Positions 1 to 12,600 of a stretch of 64,000 nt of DNA are shown piece by piece (the first letter of the stretch is position 1; the number at the start of each line of letters is the position of its first letter). A program made the position numbers and the translations under genes. Under the pieces are notes generated by a model, which saw only the letters and a list, made by a program, of their open reading frames with translations, was not told where the DNA came from and ran no database searches. The DNA is from Piscicola geometra (taxonomy: Eukaryota; Annelida; Clitellata; Hirudinida; Piscicolidae), in the NCBI GenBank assembly GCA_943735955.1, contig OX030956.1, positions 4,185,912-4,249,911 of the forward strand, in the 5' to 3' direction.

Positions 1-2892
1 ATGAATTTAAAAGTGAAGATTATAAATTAATTTTCCACAAATTAATTGCTTTATACTCTGAGAGATTAATTCCCGACTACAAATAAATCAATCTAAGACT
101 CTCATCGCCTTCAGGTTATATGATTATAATTTGAATGTAAGATGTGCATGCATACATACATGTAGGTCCCGGCACTAAGTCATCTTAACTTTCATATGAC
201 AAACTTAGTTAAGACTTATTGCTAGAATATTACACGATGAATGAAGGCATTTTGATTCGATTTAAAAGTAATTCATTTACTTTAAGACGTTGTCATCGCA
301 TTGATTAAGAGCATTCGAATATAATTATTTTTATTACTATTAATAAATTAAAATTAATATTCTCAATTTTTATTTATATTCAAATAAATAAATAAATTTC
401 CTTCTTTTTCATGTGCTTTTAATTTACGGCAAAAGCAAAAGGGCAACTAAAGAAGCAAAAATGTTTATTGTGGCAATGTCCTCAGTGCTTCCTTTAAATT
501 TTGTTTATGAGACAGCTTCAATTCCAAAACTTCAAAAGTTTATTTTGCCTGTCGTCATTTCTTTCATTTTATATTTTCAGCTCTATTATCTTATTAATCA
601 ATTAGTCATATTTCCCTCGACAATTACTGCGACAATATTAACACTGGAGGACCAGTAATGCCTTGCTAATGCACTAAGGTTTTTGGATTGCTTTCTTTGG
701 AATACTGCGGTCTAAATGATATGCTAATGCTGCAACAGATGCTGCCTTATTACGGCACTTTGCATGGATGCGTCCCTACTTGTGTGTTTGCTTGCTTGTT
801 TGTTTGTTTGTAAGTGTCTGTACTATTATCTTTGTCTTCGACTGGTTTCTGCATTGGTTTCGGTCGCTGACGAATAATTTGCAGCTTCCTTTAATCTTTG
901 CAGACTCCCTTTTGTGAGTAATCCGCAGCCTTTATTCCTTCACTCTGCAAACTGACTCGATTGACACTTCTAGTGCTTTTGCATTACTCCATTATGTTCG
1001 TTTGCTTGTTTATTTGTCTTTGTTCTCTTACTCGTGTTTGTTTATTTGATTTTTGTTTGTTTCAATGTCTTTTTTTATTTTATCTAGGTCTGTTTGTTCG
1101 TTTGTATGTTTGCAATGCTATTTGAACCCGCATGAGATATTAATAAAAACACTTTTAGATTTAATTTTTTTCTCAACTCTAAAAGATATATCACTTCATT
1201 GAATACTATTCAAGTCCTCTTTCTATCATTATATGCAAATTTTGTATTTTCATCTTCAACAAGCAAAGCAAAACTATGCGCAAATACTCTATTCATTCCA
1301 CACCCACTTTCATCAATCACTCCAAATCAATTCCCTTCCCTTCCAGCCTTCTTTCCCCCCCATCCTTCAAGACCACACCCAAGCCACTTCCTAATGCCAT
1401 CCGTTCCACGCCATTGACCTCGAGACCTTTCTAATATATTTATTAACCATCTGTGCATCATCTCCTAGTCGTTTCAAGACTTTCATTTCCAGTAATAAAG
1501 GTTTTATATCCGCATATGAGACATTATTCCTAATATTTCGTTCAACATTATTCATATCCTATGCTCACTACGCAATAATTTGTCTTTTAAAATGTTAATC
1601 TTCCTGCTTTTCCATCATTTCTTTTCCAGTAAATGCGTCTTTCTTGCTAAATTGAAAAGCTAAAACTCCCTTCAAATCGAATTCAATTCTAAAGAAATAT
1701 TTAGATAAATACTCTTGCCATCTCATGCATTATTCATTCACCAGCTTCGCCACACCCCTCATCAATATTCAGTTATTCAAGAACTTCAAAACCGTCGCAA
1801 ACACAATTACCTGTCTATCCTTTTGCGATTACGTCTTCTTGACTCGTCCAACGAGGCTCGACTTGGTAATCCTGCTTTTTATGCCTTCATAAGTTGGTTT
1901 TGAAACTTATTCGTTATAGGCTTTAAATTTAAAATTCAAAAATATCTAAAATAATTTCAGGACACCCTTCCTTTCACAGCAATCACCTTGCCATCTCCAT
2001 TTAAAATTCATTCAAACCTGTAAAATTGCTCTTTGAGGCAACTTGAAGAACTTATTTTGCACAATCCTTCCCCCAGGTGGAAGTTGAAATACTATGTATC
2101 TCAAACATTTAATTTAAACATATTTGAATTATATTTGAATATTTTATTTGTATACTATTTTATTAAAAATTTTAAGTTTTGGGCAAATGTTTTTTAAATT
2201 TATTGTATCATTTAATAGGGTTAATCTATATAGTCAGTCACTTTATTTTTTAAAGCACTAAAATAATTTTTGATAAATTTATATTAAATATTTATTAGAT
2301 CATTATGCGTTCTATTCTTCTTCATAATCTTTATATTTCCACAGTATAATCTAATTTTTAGTTTATTTATTACTATTTTCATATTTTATATATATTTTTA
2401 TTTTCTTATTTTTTAATTGTTTTATTATGTGTTTTTTCTCATTTATTTTTATTGAGTTTTTCTAATTTGGCGGTCTTCGCGCACCCTTTTGTTTACAACA
2501 ATCAAAGATTTTATTTATTTAAGCCTATAGTAATTTAGTTTACATTAATTTTGTTAATTTACTTTTACGTTATGCACTGTACTGTGTCTCAACATACTGC
2601 ATTGTGAAGTACTCCTTGCTGCGTAAAAGTATTAAAGCTCCTTACATGACAGGTTTGGTTGAAAATTTCTTGAAAATTGTCTTTCTATTTTTTTTCTGAA
2701 GCTTCTTTGAAGTTCTATTTTTTAGCACGAAAATATTTTGAAGCTACATCTTATAAATAATTCAAAATTAATTTTTTTAATATTAGAGTTTTTTTTGCAC
2801 GCATGCTTTTAAAAAAATGAATTAATGGACTAAGTAAAAATAGAAAAATGCTTTTTCTTCATCACAACTTGTTTCATCATCCCCATCATCTT

Positions 2893-2898
2893 CATCTA

Positions 2899-2938
<40 letters not shown>

Positions 2939-3375
2939 GTCATCATCATCGTATTCATCATTATTATCATCATCATAACCCCACCCACATCCTCCTCATC
3001 CACATCATCGTTATACATTTCATCATCATCATGATTGACCCTTCCACATCCTCGCAATTATAATTCTAATTGATTATAATATAATTATATAATTATAATG
3101 ATTATAATCAAACAATGGAAACGTAAGAGAAGACGACGACGACGATGATGGCAAGTGACATCATTTTGACACATGTGAGCTTATCTAACCAGCGGGGTGG
3201 TCTATGAGGGTGTTTATATACGTTCGATGTAAGTATACCGATGATGATGATGATTCTGATTATGATGATGATGATGGTGGTGGTGATGATGAGGAAAATG
3301 ATGATGATAAAGATGGTGATGATGATGGTGGTGGTGGCGACGATGAAGAAGATGATGATGATAAAGAGGGTGGAG
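2893..3375. repeat. Trinucleotide (CAT/GAT) repeats
   Basis: There are two blocks of imperfect trinucleotide repeat. (ATC)n is densest at about 2899-2938, and the complementary (GAT)n lies at about 3236-3372. Between them is an AT-rich stretch. The His-rich and Asp-rich open frames across these blocks are artefacts of the repeat. Confidence 0.9.
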
Positions 3376-3465
3376 ATATGACGGAAACGCTGCTGTAGGT
3401 AATATGAAAGTAATGATTAAGGGGGGATGGAGATAGTGATGAAAATGAGTCGAAAGACTAAAATG

Positions 3466-3645
3466 TAATGAAGATGGTGGTGATGTGATGAAGAAAGGTG
3501 ATGAAGATGGTGGTGATGTGATAAAGAAAGGTGATGAAGATGGTGGTGATGTGATAAAGAAATGTAATGAAGATGGTGGTGATGGGATAAAGAAAGGTGA
3601 TGAAGATGGTGGTGAGGTGATAAAGGAAGGTGATGAAGATGGTCT
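3466..3645. repeat. 33-bp minisatellite, about 5 copies
   Basis: A purine-rich unit of about 33 bp containing gaagatggtggtgatgtgat and then aaagaaaggtgat repeats about five times. Small substitutions occur (gatgtgat/gatgggat/gaggtgat). It appears to have grown from the neighbouring GAT repeat. Confidence 0.85.
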
Positions 3646-4511
3646 CATTTTGCAAAGATGAATGCGGATGAATGTTTAAATTATGATAAGGTACTATTAT
3701 ATTCTCCTAGTGTTTCTGATCTATCATACATTTTAAGCGATTTTATTAAAAATTTAAAATATTTATTCGAAATGGGTTATCTTTTTTTTAAACTACTTTT
3801 TCTCATACATACAAGATAAATTGAATGTAAAAAATGTAAAAAAAAATTAAATTAAATTATGTAATTAAAGGTGAATAATTGAAAGTTCTGTCGTTTTTTA
3901 AGTGGATACATTTGTGGTTTAGATGCATCTTGCTGATGAAAAATTCATAGTAATTCTAAAATGTTGCTTCATTAAATACGAATACTTAGACTTGCTTGAA
4001 AGAAAGGCTTGGTAACACGTGTAACACTCAGAAATATTCAGAAACAATTAATATTTTATAGTTTTAAAAAGTTGTAAAACTAATATAAGTTTATTTCTAC
4101 TTTTAAAATAATTAGAAGTCTACTATACTGCTACATTTTGAATACATTTTAGTTTTTTTCGAGCTTTTATTACTATTTTTTCGAAATGGAAAATTATTAT
4201 TGCGTCGTTATTTGAGCATGAATCCCTCTTAATGCGTTAGAGACTGTGTCTCAAGCTGTGACGAAACAGAACATTTCACTTCCAAAGACAAGCCATCGTT
4301 TTAATCCCCCTATAATTCTTTTCATTTTTTTCTACAAAATTTAATTAAATAAAATTAAAAACTGGATTTGAACGACGTTAACCTGAAAACTTGGAAGCTT
4401 TCCATTTTTTTCTTTCTTTTACTTCCTTCTTCCTTTTCTCATTTTTTCAGCTCCATGTCTCCTCACTTTGTCATTGGAAACATGCACTCATGGTTCCTCT
4501 CAAGTAAAAAT

Positions 4512-4676
4512 CGTTATCATCATCGTCATCATCATCATCATCATCACCATAATCATCATCACCATAATCATCATCACCATCATAATCATCACCGTCATCA
4601 TTCTCACCACCATCACCATCATTATCATCACGGTCACCATCCTCACCTTCATCATCACCACCATCATTATCATCAG
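4512..4676. repeat. Imperfect (CAT/CAC)n repeat
   Basis: About 165 bp of CAT and CAC triplets. The His-rich and Ile-rich translations are products of the repeat and not genes. Confidence 0.9.
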
Positions 4677-4830
4677 CCACAGAGTCGATGACACAGCTTT
4701 TCTTGCTGCATCTGAAGAACGTATTGAATCGCCCTCAAACGAATCCATCTTCTCCTGACCTTCTTTTTTCCATCCATCTCTCACTCACTTATCTCTTTTT
4801 CCCATCTAACCATCCATTCATCTATCCATT

Positions 4831-5154
4831 CATCCATCCATCCATCCATCCATCCATCCATCCATCCATCCATCCATCCATCCATCCATCCATCCATCCA
4901 TCCATCCATCCATCCATCCATCCATCCATCCATCCATCCATCCATCCATCCATCCATCCATCCATCCATCCATCCATCCATCCATCCATCCATCCATCCA
5001 TCCATCCATCCATCCATCCATCCATCCATCCATCCATCCATCCATCCATCCATCCATCCATCCATCCATCCATCCATCCATCCATCCATCCATCCATCCA
5101 TCCATCCATCCATCCATCCATCCATCCATCCATCCATCCATCCATCCATCCATC
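4831..5154. repeat. (CATC)n tetranucleotide microsatellite, copy 1
   Basis: This is an essentially uninterrupted CATC array of about 324 bp, roughly 81 units. The period of 4 leaves every frame open, giving long but meaningless SIHP or WMDG repeats on the two strands. A degenerate lead-in (catccattcatctatccattcatc) precedes it. Confidence 0.97.
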
Positions 5155-5404
5155 ATTCTCTTTCTTATTTCCTAAAATTACTGTTGTAAATAATTCAACC
5201 ACATTTCTAAATTTTTAATTTAAAAATTGATTTCTTCAATTAATTCAGGTCATGCGGTCATTCAATAATTCAAAGCATTTTGCATTGAAATATTTGCATA
5301 TTTTCATTCTGCAACTTTCCCATCCATCAACTCACCATCCATCCAACCACAATTCATTCACTAACATATCATCCATCAAAAAATATCAAATCAATTGATC
5401 TATT

Positions 5405-5679
5405 CATCCATCCATCCATCCATCCATCCATCCATCCATCCATCCATCCATCCATCCATCCATCCATCCATCCATCCATCCATCCATCCATCCATCCATC
5501 CATCCATCCATCCATCCATCCATCCATCCATCCATCCATCCATCCATCCATCCATCCATCCATCCATCCATCCATCCATCCATCCATCCATCCATCCATC
5601 CATCCATCCATCCATCCATCCATCCATCCATCCATCCATCCATCCATCCATCCATCCATCCATCCATCCATCCATCCAT

Positions 5680-5709
<30 letters not shown>
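5405..5709. repeat. (CATC)n tetranucleotide microsatellite, copy 2
   Basis: This second near-pure CATC array is about 300 bp long, on the same strand as the one ending near 5154. About 250 bp of non-repetitive sequence with scattered CATC fragments separates them. The last unit carries a substitution (catccgtcca). Confidence 0.97.
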
Positions 5710-5711
<2 letters not shown>

Positions 5712-5792
5712 GAATATCCGACACAAAGCGAGTTATTTGTACTTCACGCATCTTGACGTAGCGCAGTTCTGGGTAGATTTTAAAAGGTGTTG

Positions 5793-6306
5793 AAAAGGGC
5801 AGGGTTGAGTGAAGTGTTGTTGTAGATAGAAAGTGTTGAAGTAGAAGGAGAGATTGGGTGTTGAAATAGGGGGGGAGAAGATAGGATGTTAAAATAGGAA
5901 GAAAGAGAAATAGGGTGTTGAAATGAGGGGGAGGGGGAGAAATAGGGTGTTGAAATAAGGGGGGGGGATGTTGAAATAGGGGACGGAGAGATAGGGTGTT
6001 GAAATGAGGGGGAGAGAGAGGGTTTTGAAATAAGGGGGGAGGAAGAGATAGGGTGTTGAAATAAGGGGGGGGGGGGGAGAGATAGGGTGTTGAAATAAAG
6101 GGGAGGAGAAAGGGTGTTTAAATAGGGGGGGTGTGGAGAGATAGCGTGTTGAGATAGAGGAGAGATAGAATGTTGAGATAGAAGGGAGATAGGATGTTGA
6201 GATTGAGAGAGATAGGATGTTGAGATAGGGGGGGGGGGGGGAGATAGGATGTTGAGATAGGGGGGGAGAGATAGGGTGTTGAGATAGAGGGTGTAAATAG
6301 ACAGGT
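5793..6306. repeat. G-rich purine minisatellite with long G runs
   Basis: A degenerate unit of roughly 20-40 bp of the form gagatagggtgttgaaata followed by a G run repeats across about 500 bp. G runs vary from about 3 to 13 or more (for example near 6065-6077 and 6226-6241). The + strand is almost entirely purine plus scattered T. The long Pro/Ser/Ile open frame on the opposite strand is a product of the repeat. Confidence 0.85.
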
Positions 6307-6399
6307 TCAAAGGACACGCGTCAGTCATTACAACATCTCTTGTCACTTGACACCTTGTTTCGAAATAGCGAAGGCTGCACTGACGTATGTTTTGGTGAG

Positions 6400-6971
<572 letters not shown>

Positions 6972-7494
6972 TTGTGTGTGTGTGTTTGTGTGTCTTTGTG
7001 CACTTTTGTTTGTGTGTTTTGTGTGCGTAGGTTTTCGTGGAGTTACGTAGGCTCAAATATACGATTAAAGACTTTTCCAGAGACATAGACATAGATAAAG
7101 ACATTCCAGAGACATAGAGACATTGAAGCAAATTTATTGTTTAGCACCAATATCCTCAAACAGTGCAGAACCTAAACGCGTAATCAATGAACTTGCTCGG
7201 ATAAAGTTCAACCCCTATTAATGACATCGTCGAGTTCTTCACTAATCTTTCGGTGAATAAAGCAATAGACAGACTGACATTTAGAAGCTTCAACTTCTAT
7301 TCTGAATGTTTAGCCATCATGGCTGCTGCACCATGTGTGCATGCACCAACAATTTTTTTAAATAAATGTTATTTGCGGTGATATCATCATCCAGAACCTT
7401 GAATATGTCAGCACTTGTTGTCTGCTGAAGTAACTCCAGGAATACATTATTTTTTTAATGTCACCACTATTTTCAAAGCTAACGTACCAAGAAG

Positions 7495-7959
7495 GGTAAA
7501 CGGATAAAAAGTCTTCAGGATAAAAAGTCTTCAGAATAAAAAGTCTTCAGAATAAAAAGTCTTTAGGATAAAAAGTATTCAGGATAAAAAGTCTTCAGGA
7601 TAAAAAGTCTTCAGGATAAAAAGTCTTCAAGATAAAAAGTCTTCAAGAAGAGATTTTCATTGAAAAAACTTGTTATATAAGTTTATTAATTTTAGTTAAT
7701 GTAAATAATTTTAAGAAACAAATTTAATTAATAAATAATAAAAAAAGACTAACTAGTTATTTAAAATATTTTTTAGCTAATGTTGGAAATATCAAATAGA
7801 AGACATGAAACTTTCTGAGTTTTATGAGAAATGTGCTTAGAGCTCCCAGAAGGAAAAAAATAATCGGGAAGAAACAACAACAGCCAAGTAAATATATTCA
7901 ACTGCTATTTCGAGATTGAACGAAGACTTTTTATCCGAAGACTTTTTATCCTAGAACCA
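7495..7959. mobile_element. Putative foldback/MITE-type element with tandem-repeat inverted ends
   Basis: The left end holds nine tandem copies of a 16-bp unit ggataaaaagtcttca (7502-7645) with few substitutions. The right end holds two copies of the same unit in inverted orientation (gaagactttttatcc at 7922-7936 and 7937-7951). About 275 bp of AT-rich sequence with no coding capacity separates them. The 8-bp word CCAAGAAG occurs directly outside both ends (7487-7494 and 7960-7967), as a target-site duplication would. The outermost bases also agree in inverted sense (ggtaaacggataaaaag against ggttctaggataaaaag). Inverted ends made of tandem repeats are known from foldback elements. No transposase is present, so it would be non-autonomous. 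I do not recognise the family. Confidence 0.55.
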
Positions 7960-9285
7960 CCAAGAAGAAACGTCATTTCAGAAATATTTGTGGATTCGTC
8001 AAGCTGAATAACACAATCACTTCTGTACTTTTTACGTAAACTGTTTTTCAACGTTTTCAGCCATTCCGTCAAATCTTTTCAACAGTCTTGTTCGAAAAAA
8101 TAATCTATGGTACTAAATCAGCAGGGTAAAAAAATTGTTAAAATATTTTTTTTTGCAAAATCTTTCGTGAACCACTGCCCAGAGCCTCACGGGCGATAAA
8201 TTAAAAAGACGCTGATGTGAAAAATCTAAACTTCAAGAACATGACTGGAACACTCAGTTGCCAGATAAGAACGCAAGAGACAACCCTTCAGTCTTTTCGG
8301 AGTGCACTGCAATAGGTACCCCCGTCGAGAGAGAGAGATGGAGAGGAGGGAGAAGAAGATATGAAAACGAGATGGAGGAAGAAGAAAGAAAATAAATAAA
8401 TAAAAAATAAAAGATAAAAACGAAAAAAGTTTGAAGAAAAAAACCAAAAAAATAAATGAATAAAATGATCATGAAAATAATGGAAAAGGAGTGAAAGAGT
8501 GAGAATGGTCGGCAAGGCGTCAATGACACAAGGCAGGCAAGAGGGGTGTGATAAGGAATAATAAAATGACTTGATAAGGCCTTCATGCGCCTTTATGACT
8601 TCTGCTACTGCTTTATGCCCTCAAGAACACCAATAGTGTTCATAAATATAAAAGTAAAGAGTGTTTATAACAATAACAATTGAAATAAATATTGAATTTA
8701 TAATTATTATTTTTATAGTTACACAAAAAAAAATATTGTTTTAAATGTTTTGAATGATAAGTTTTCTTTTTCTTTTCGCCTTAGAAAGTCAAAGTCTAGA
8801 GCGGCACATGCGTTCTTTTGATTAAGATTACAATAACGAGCTGATGGCGTCAACACTGGCGTAAGGATAAAGCACTTGAAAGTTAAGAGTCGGCGTAAAT
8901 TCATGTTCTTTTGTGGAGAGGTTTTGTGAAAGTATCCGATTTAAACGGGTTTAAACGAATTTATCGAAATTTAAAATCAAGGTAATAGATTTGAGTAATA
9001 ACTGTATAAATTGTTGACATTAATTTATAGTAAAATAAATATGCAAATTAAATGAAGAATATTGAGAATATATGACTTGAAATTTCAATGGCTTTCAAAT
9101 GTTAGTGGCAAAATATTACTCCTTCAAGTTTCACACAACAATTACTTCCATGAATCCGAATAATGAATGAAACGTCGACTAAATCGAATAAATCGCAGGC
9201 GATTAACACAGCAGTTGGTGGCATGCGGTGACGGAGCGGTATTGACGCGTTGTGATTGTCGTGTGAAAGTTTGCACTGAATGTTA

Positions 9286-9662
9286 CATTGTCGAATGTTA
9301 AAATGTAACATTGTTAAATGTAACATTGTTAAATGTAACATTGTTAAATGTAACATTGTTAAATGTAACATTGTTAAATGTAACATTGTTAAATGTAACA
9401 TTGTTAAATGTAACATTGTTAAATGTAACATTGTTAAATGTAACATTTTTAAATGTAACATTGTTAAATGGAACATTGTCGAATGTTAAAATGTAACATT
9501 GTTAAAATGTAACATTGTTAAAATGTTACATTGTTAAAATGTTACATTGTTAAAATGTTACATTGTTAAAATGTTACATTGTTAAATGTAACATTGTTAA
9601 AATGTAAAATTGTTAAAATTTTATATTGTAACAATGTCAAATTGTAAAATTGTAACTTTGTA
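9286..9662. repeat. 15/16-bp palindromic minisatellite
   Basis: About a dozen copies of a 15-bp unit (ttgttaaatgtaaca) run from about 9300 to 9480. They are followed by 16-bp variants (ttgttaaaatgtaaca) and then by units in which the core reads aatgttacatt, the reverse complement of aatgtaacatt. Decayed copies continue to about 9662. The translation (LLNVT on one strand, MLHLT on the other) is a product of the repeat. Confidence 0.92.
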
Positions 9663-12600
9663 ACGTGTTGAGAGTCTAACAAGGGAGGTTAGGCCATAAA
9701 GCATTAAATTAAGGATAGAAACATGAGTGGGCACAGTTAATCAGAAAGTTAAATTACTCTACAGTGAATCAGTGAAATTATTTCTACTTTAACGGAAGTT
9801 AAAATTACTTTGAAGCTTTAATTATTTAAAAGAAAGTTTTTTGAAACTTTAATTCACTAGTTAAACATTTTTACGTTTCAAAAACATCTCTAATATATCA
9901 AACAGTCAAGTTATTTTTCATGTTTACATATTATTTCGTAGTTCCTTGACGACTTTTACCATATGTCTGTTGCCCCCTTTAGAATACACTTCGCTGAGCT
10001 CAACGATCTTTTTTTCGATATTTCTCACTTAATACATTTAAAAATTTGTTCTCTTTACTCCTATCTATTATTTTTTCTTTTATTTCTACTATTTTTGATA
10101 TTAAAACATTTTATTTCTGCGAATATTCACAATAAATTAAATTAATCTTTTCTATCGATTCGTATGCATCAATGAAAGATTTTTTCTAATGCAAATAATC
10201 GATATTAATTAAAGGCCTCACGCTAGGCTTAGAGTACAATGAAAGCGTCATTTTAAATGTCATTTTATGTTTCCGTGATTGATCTTTAAGAGGTGTTAAG
10301 AGTGACTAAACAAAAGATTAATTTTTAAATAACTGCAAAAATAAAGTTGAAAATATCAATAGAAAATTATAATGTTCTAAATATCTAAAAAAGCTGTTTA
10401 AACTATTATAAGGGTTGTGTAAATACAATATTAAGTTATATAAAAAACGTGAAAAAACTTATTTTTTATAAAAATGTATTATAAATTACGATAATAGCCA
10501 AAAAAATAATATTTTATGCAGAAAAACTATCGTTTTATTTGAAGTAAAAAAAGACATAAAAAATTTTGTGTGATAAACAAAAATTTCAATCAAGAAATGT
10601 CATTTTAAATTCGATAATCCAAAACAGAACGGCTTGTTTTATTATGTAAAAATTATGATTTTTTATAGAATTTTAAATATTTAACATTTATAAATTATAA
10701 AAAATTTATATAATAAATATGAAATTGTTTCTAAGGAAAAAAGAGAAAATTGCCGCATTAAAACGCCTGATAGAGCTGGAAATTACAACTTGAAGTGGCC
10801 AGTGTGTGCGTGTGTGTACGTACGTGTGTGTTTATGTATGAGTGCTTTTTGAAACTATAAAATATTTTCAAAACTGAGCAGTATAATAAAGTGTTTGCAA
10901 ACGCAGGCAATGATTGCATCACCTCGGACATCCATCATGGACGCACTCACTCGTCAAAGTCCGATGACTCTCCGAAAGACCCTTCACCTTTCCAGCAATT
11001 GAAAAAGAACACATTCTCTTGTGGTGATGAAACAAAATTATTTGTAAAAATAATTTAATAAACTATTTTTAGTTGAACAAAATTAATTTAAAGTTTATAA
11101 AACTGTTTTTTTATTACTTTTTTTGAGAAAAATTAATATATATTTTAAGCTTTTTTTGACGTTCAATAAAAATATTTATAGCCAACTTTTTTTATCAAAT
11201 TAATTTTTTTAATGGTAAAACTTCAAATTTAATTCGGATTTTTTTAATCTTTAAAAGCAAAAATATTAGTGTTTATGTTTTAATTTATTTCAAATATTTT
11301 TAAAGACTATCAATTCAAATTGTTTTCCATTTTTAAAATTAATTATTCAACGTTAAAAACATATGTTTCGTTTTTATAAGCTATTAACCATTCAGTAAAG
11401 TCTTTAGTCTTTTCAAGATTTATTTAAAAGTTGATAACCACTAATCAATTTAAAAGATTTTTTCTTTTCTTTCAATTGACTATATAATTATAATTCATTT
11501 TCTTTAGATAGAATTAAAATATCGATATTTATATGGATAAATAATATTTATATATTAAACATCAATTACATTCTTTAACACTTACAGTCAATTATCGTAC
11601 AACTACCATAAAAAATCTATAGAACAACCACACAACTTTAAAAAATGCCCCAAAAACTAGCATGCACAAATATCATTCTGGAAGCATTAAAAAACAAAGG
11701 TTTCGTGTATTTTAGTTATATTTATTAAATTAAAATTTTAATTAATGATTTTCAATAATTAATGATGATCCATTATTTAGGATTTGAATAAAAACTTCAA
11801 TCAGTGTTATTCAGTTTTTAATTTGCAAATTAAATCGTTCGTTTATTTTTCAGAAGCCGCAGGCTTGATTCATGTCAGTTTACAATTATTTCTAACTTTT
11901 ATAATAATTTTCATATTCGAACGCTTTTTAATTATTAAATTTAATTAATGGCGTATATTTTAATTTTCAAAAAATATGTACATTAAATGATAAAGCTCGA
12001 AATATTTAAAAAAAAGAAACTTTTTGAGAAAATATACTTCTAATTTTCACTCTCTGGTTAGTGTGGAAAATACATTTCTGAGCTTTTTTATTCTTGAAAA
12101 TGTTAATATACTTGACTTCACTGCAATCGTCTTATATATGGTTTTTTTCGGTATAAAATTATATAAAATAAAATAAAGGATAAATAGAACCCAAACAACT
12201 TGAAATGATTTTAAACAAAATAAAAAATAAATCATTCAAATATTTTTTCACAAAATCGGAGGAAACGATGAGTCCATTTTGGTAAAATATAAACATTTTT
12301 TCGCCATTAAAGTTTCAATAGCATTCAGTTAAAAAGGCAATTTCCTCCCTGTTGGTTATTGTGTCTTTCAAACGACTAGTTTTGGAATATTTAAAGACGA
12401 ATTTTTGTCAATAAAATATGAAAATAATTTCAGAAAAAGAGTTAAAATAATAAAATTTTCTACTAAATATTAGTAGGGGGTTTGACCCTTAATCTTTATT
12501 TTTTTATCCTAATTGCTCATCCTCGCTAATGTCTAACTAAGCCTTTAAGTCATTAAAATGATTTGAAACTCAATCATCGAATGACGTTCAAGAATGAGGG

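Noticed and set aside
4688..5793. Long open frames of repeated SIHP or WMDG
   Set aside because: They arise because CATC repeats have no stop in any frame; no flanking coding signal is present.
8226..8586. Phe/Ser/Leu-rich open frames on the minus strand
   Set aside because: They come from a purine-rich + strand segment; composition explains the openness.
9286..9600. Regular short repeats that could suggest a CRISPR array
   Set aside because: The units are strictly tandem with no unique spacers, and the context is eukaryotic.
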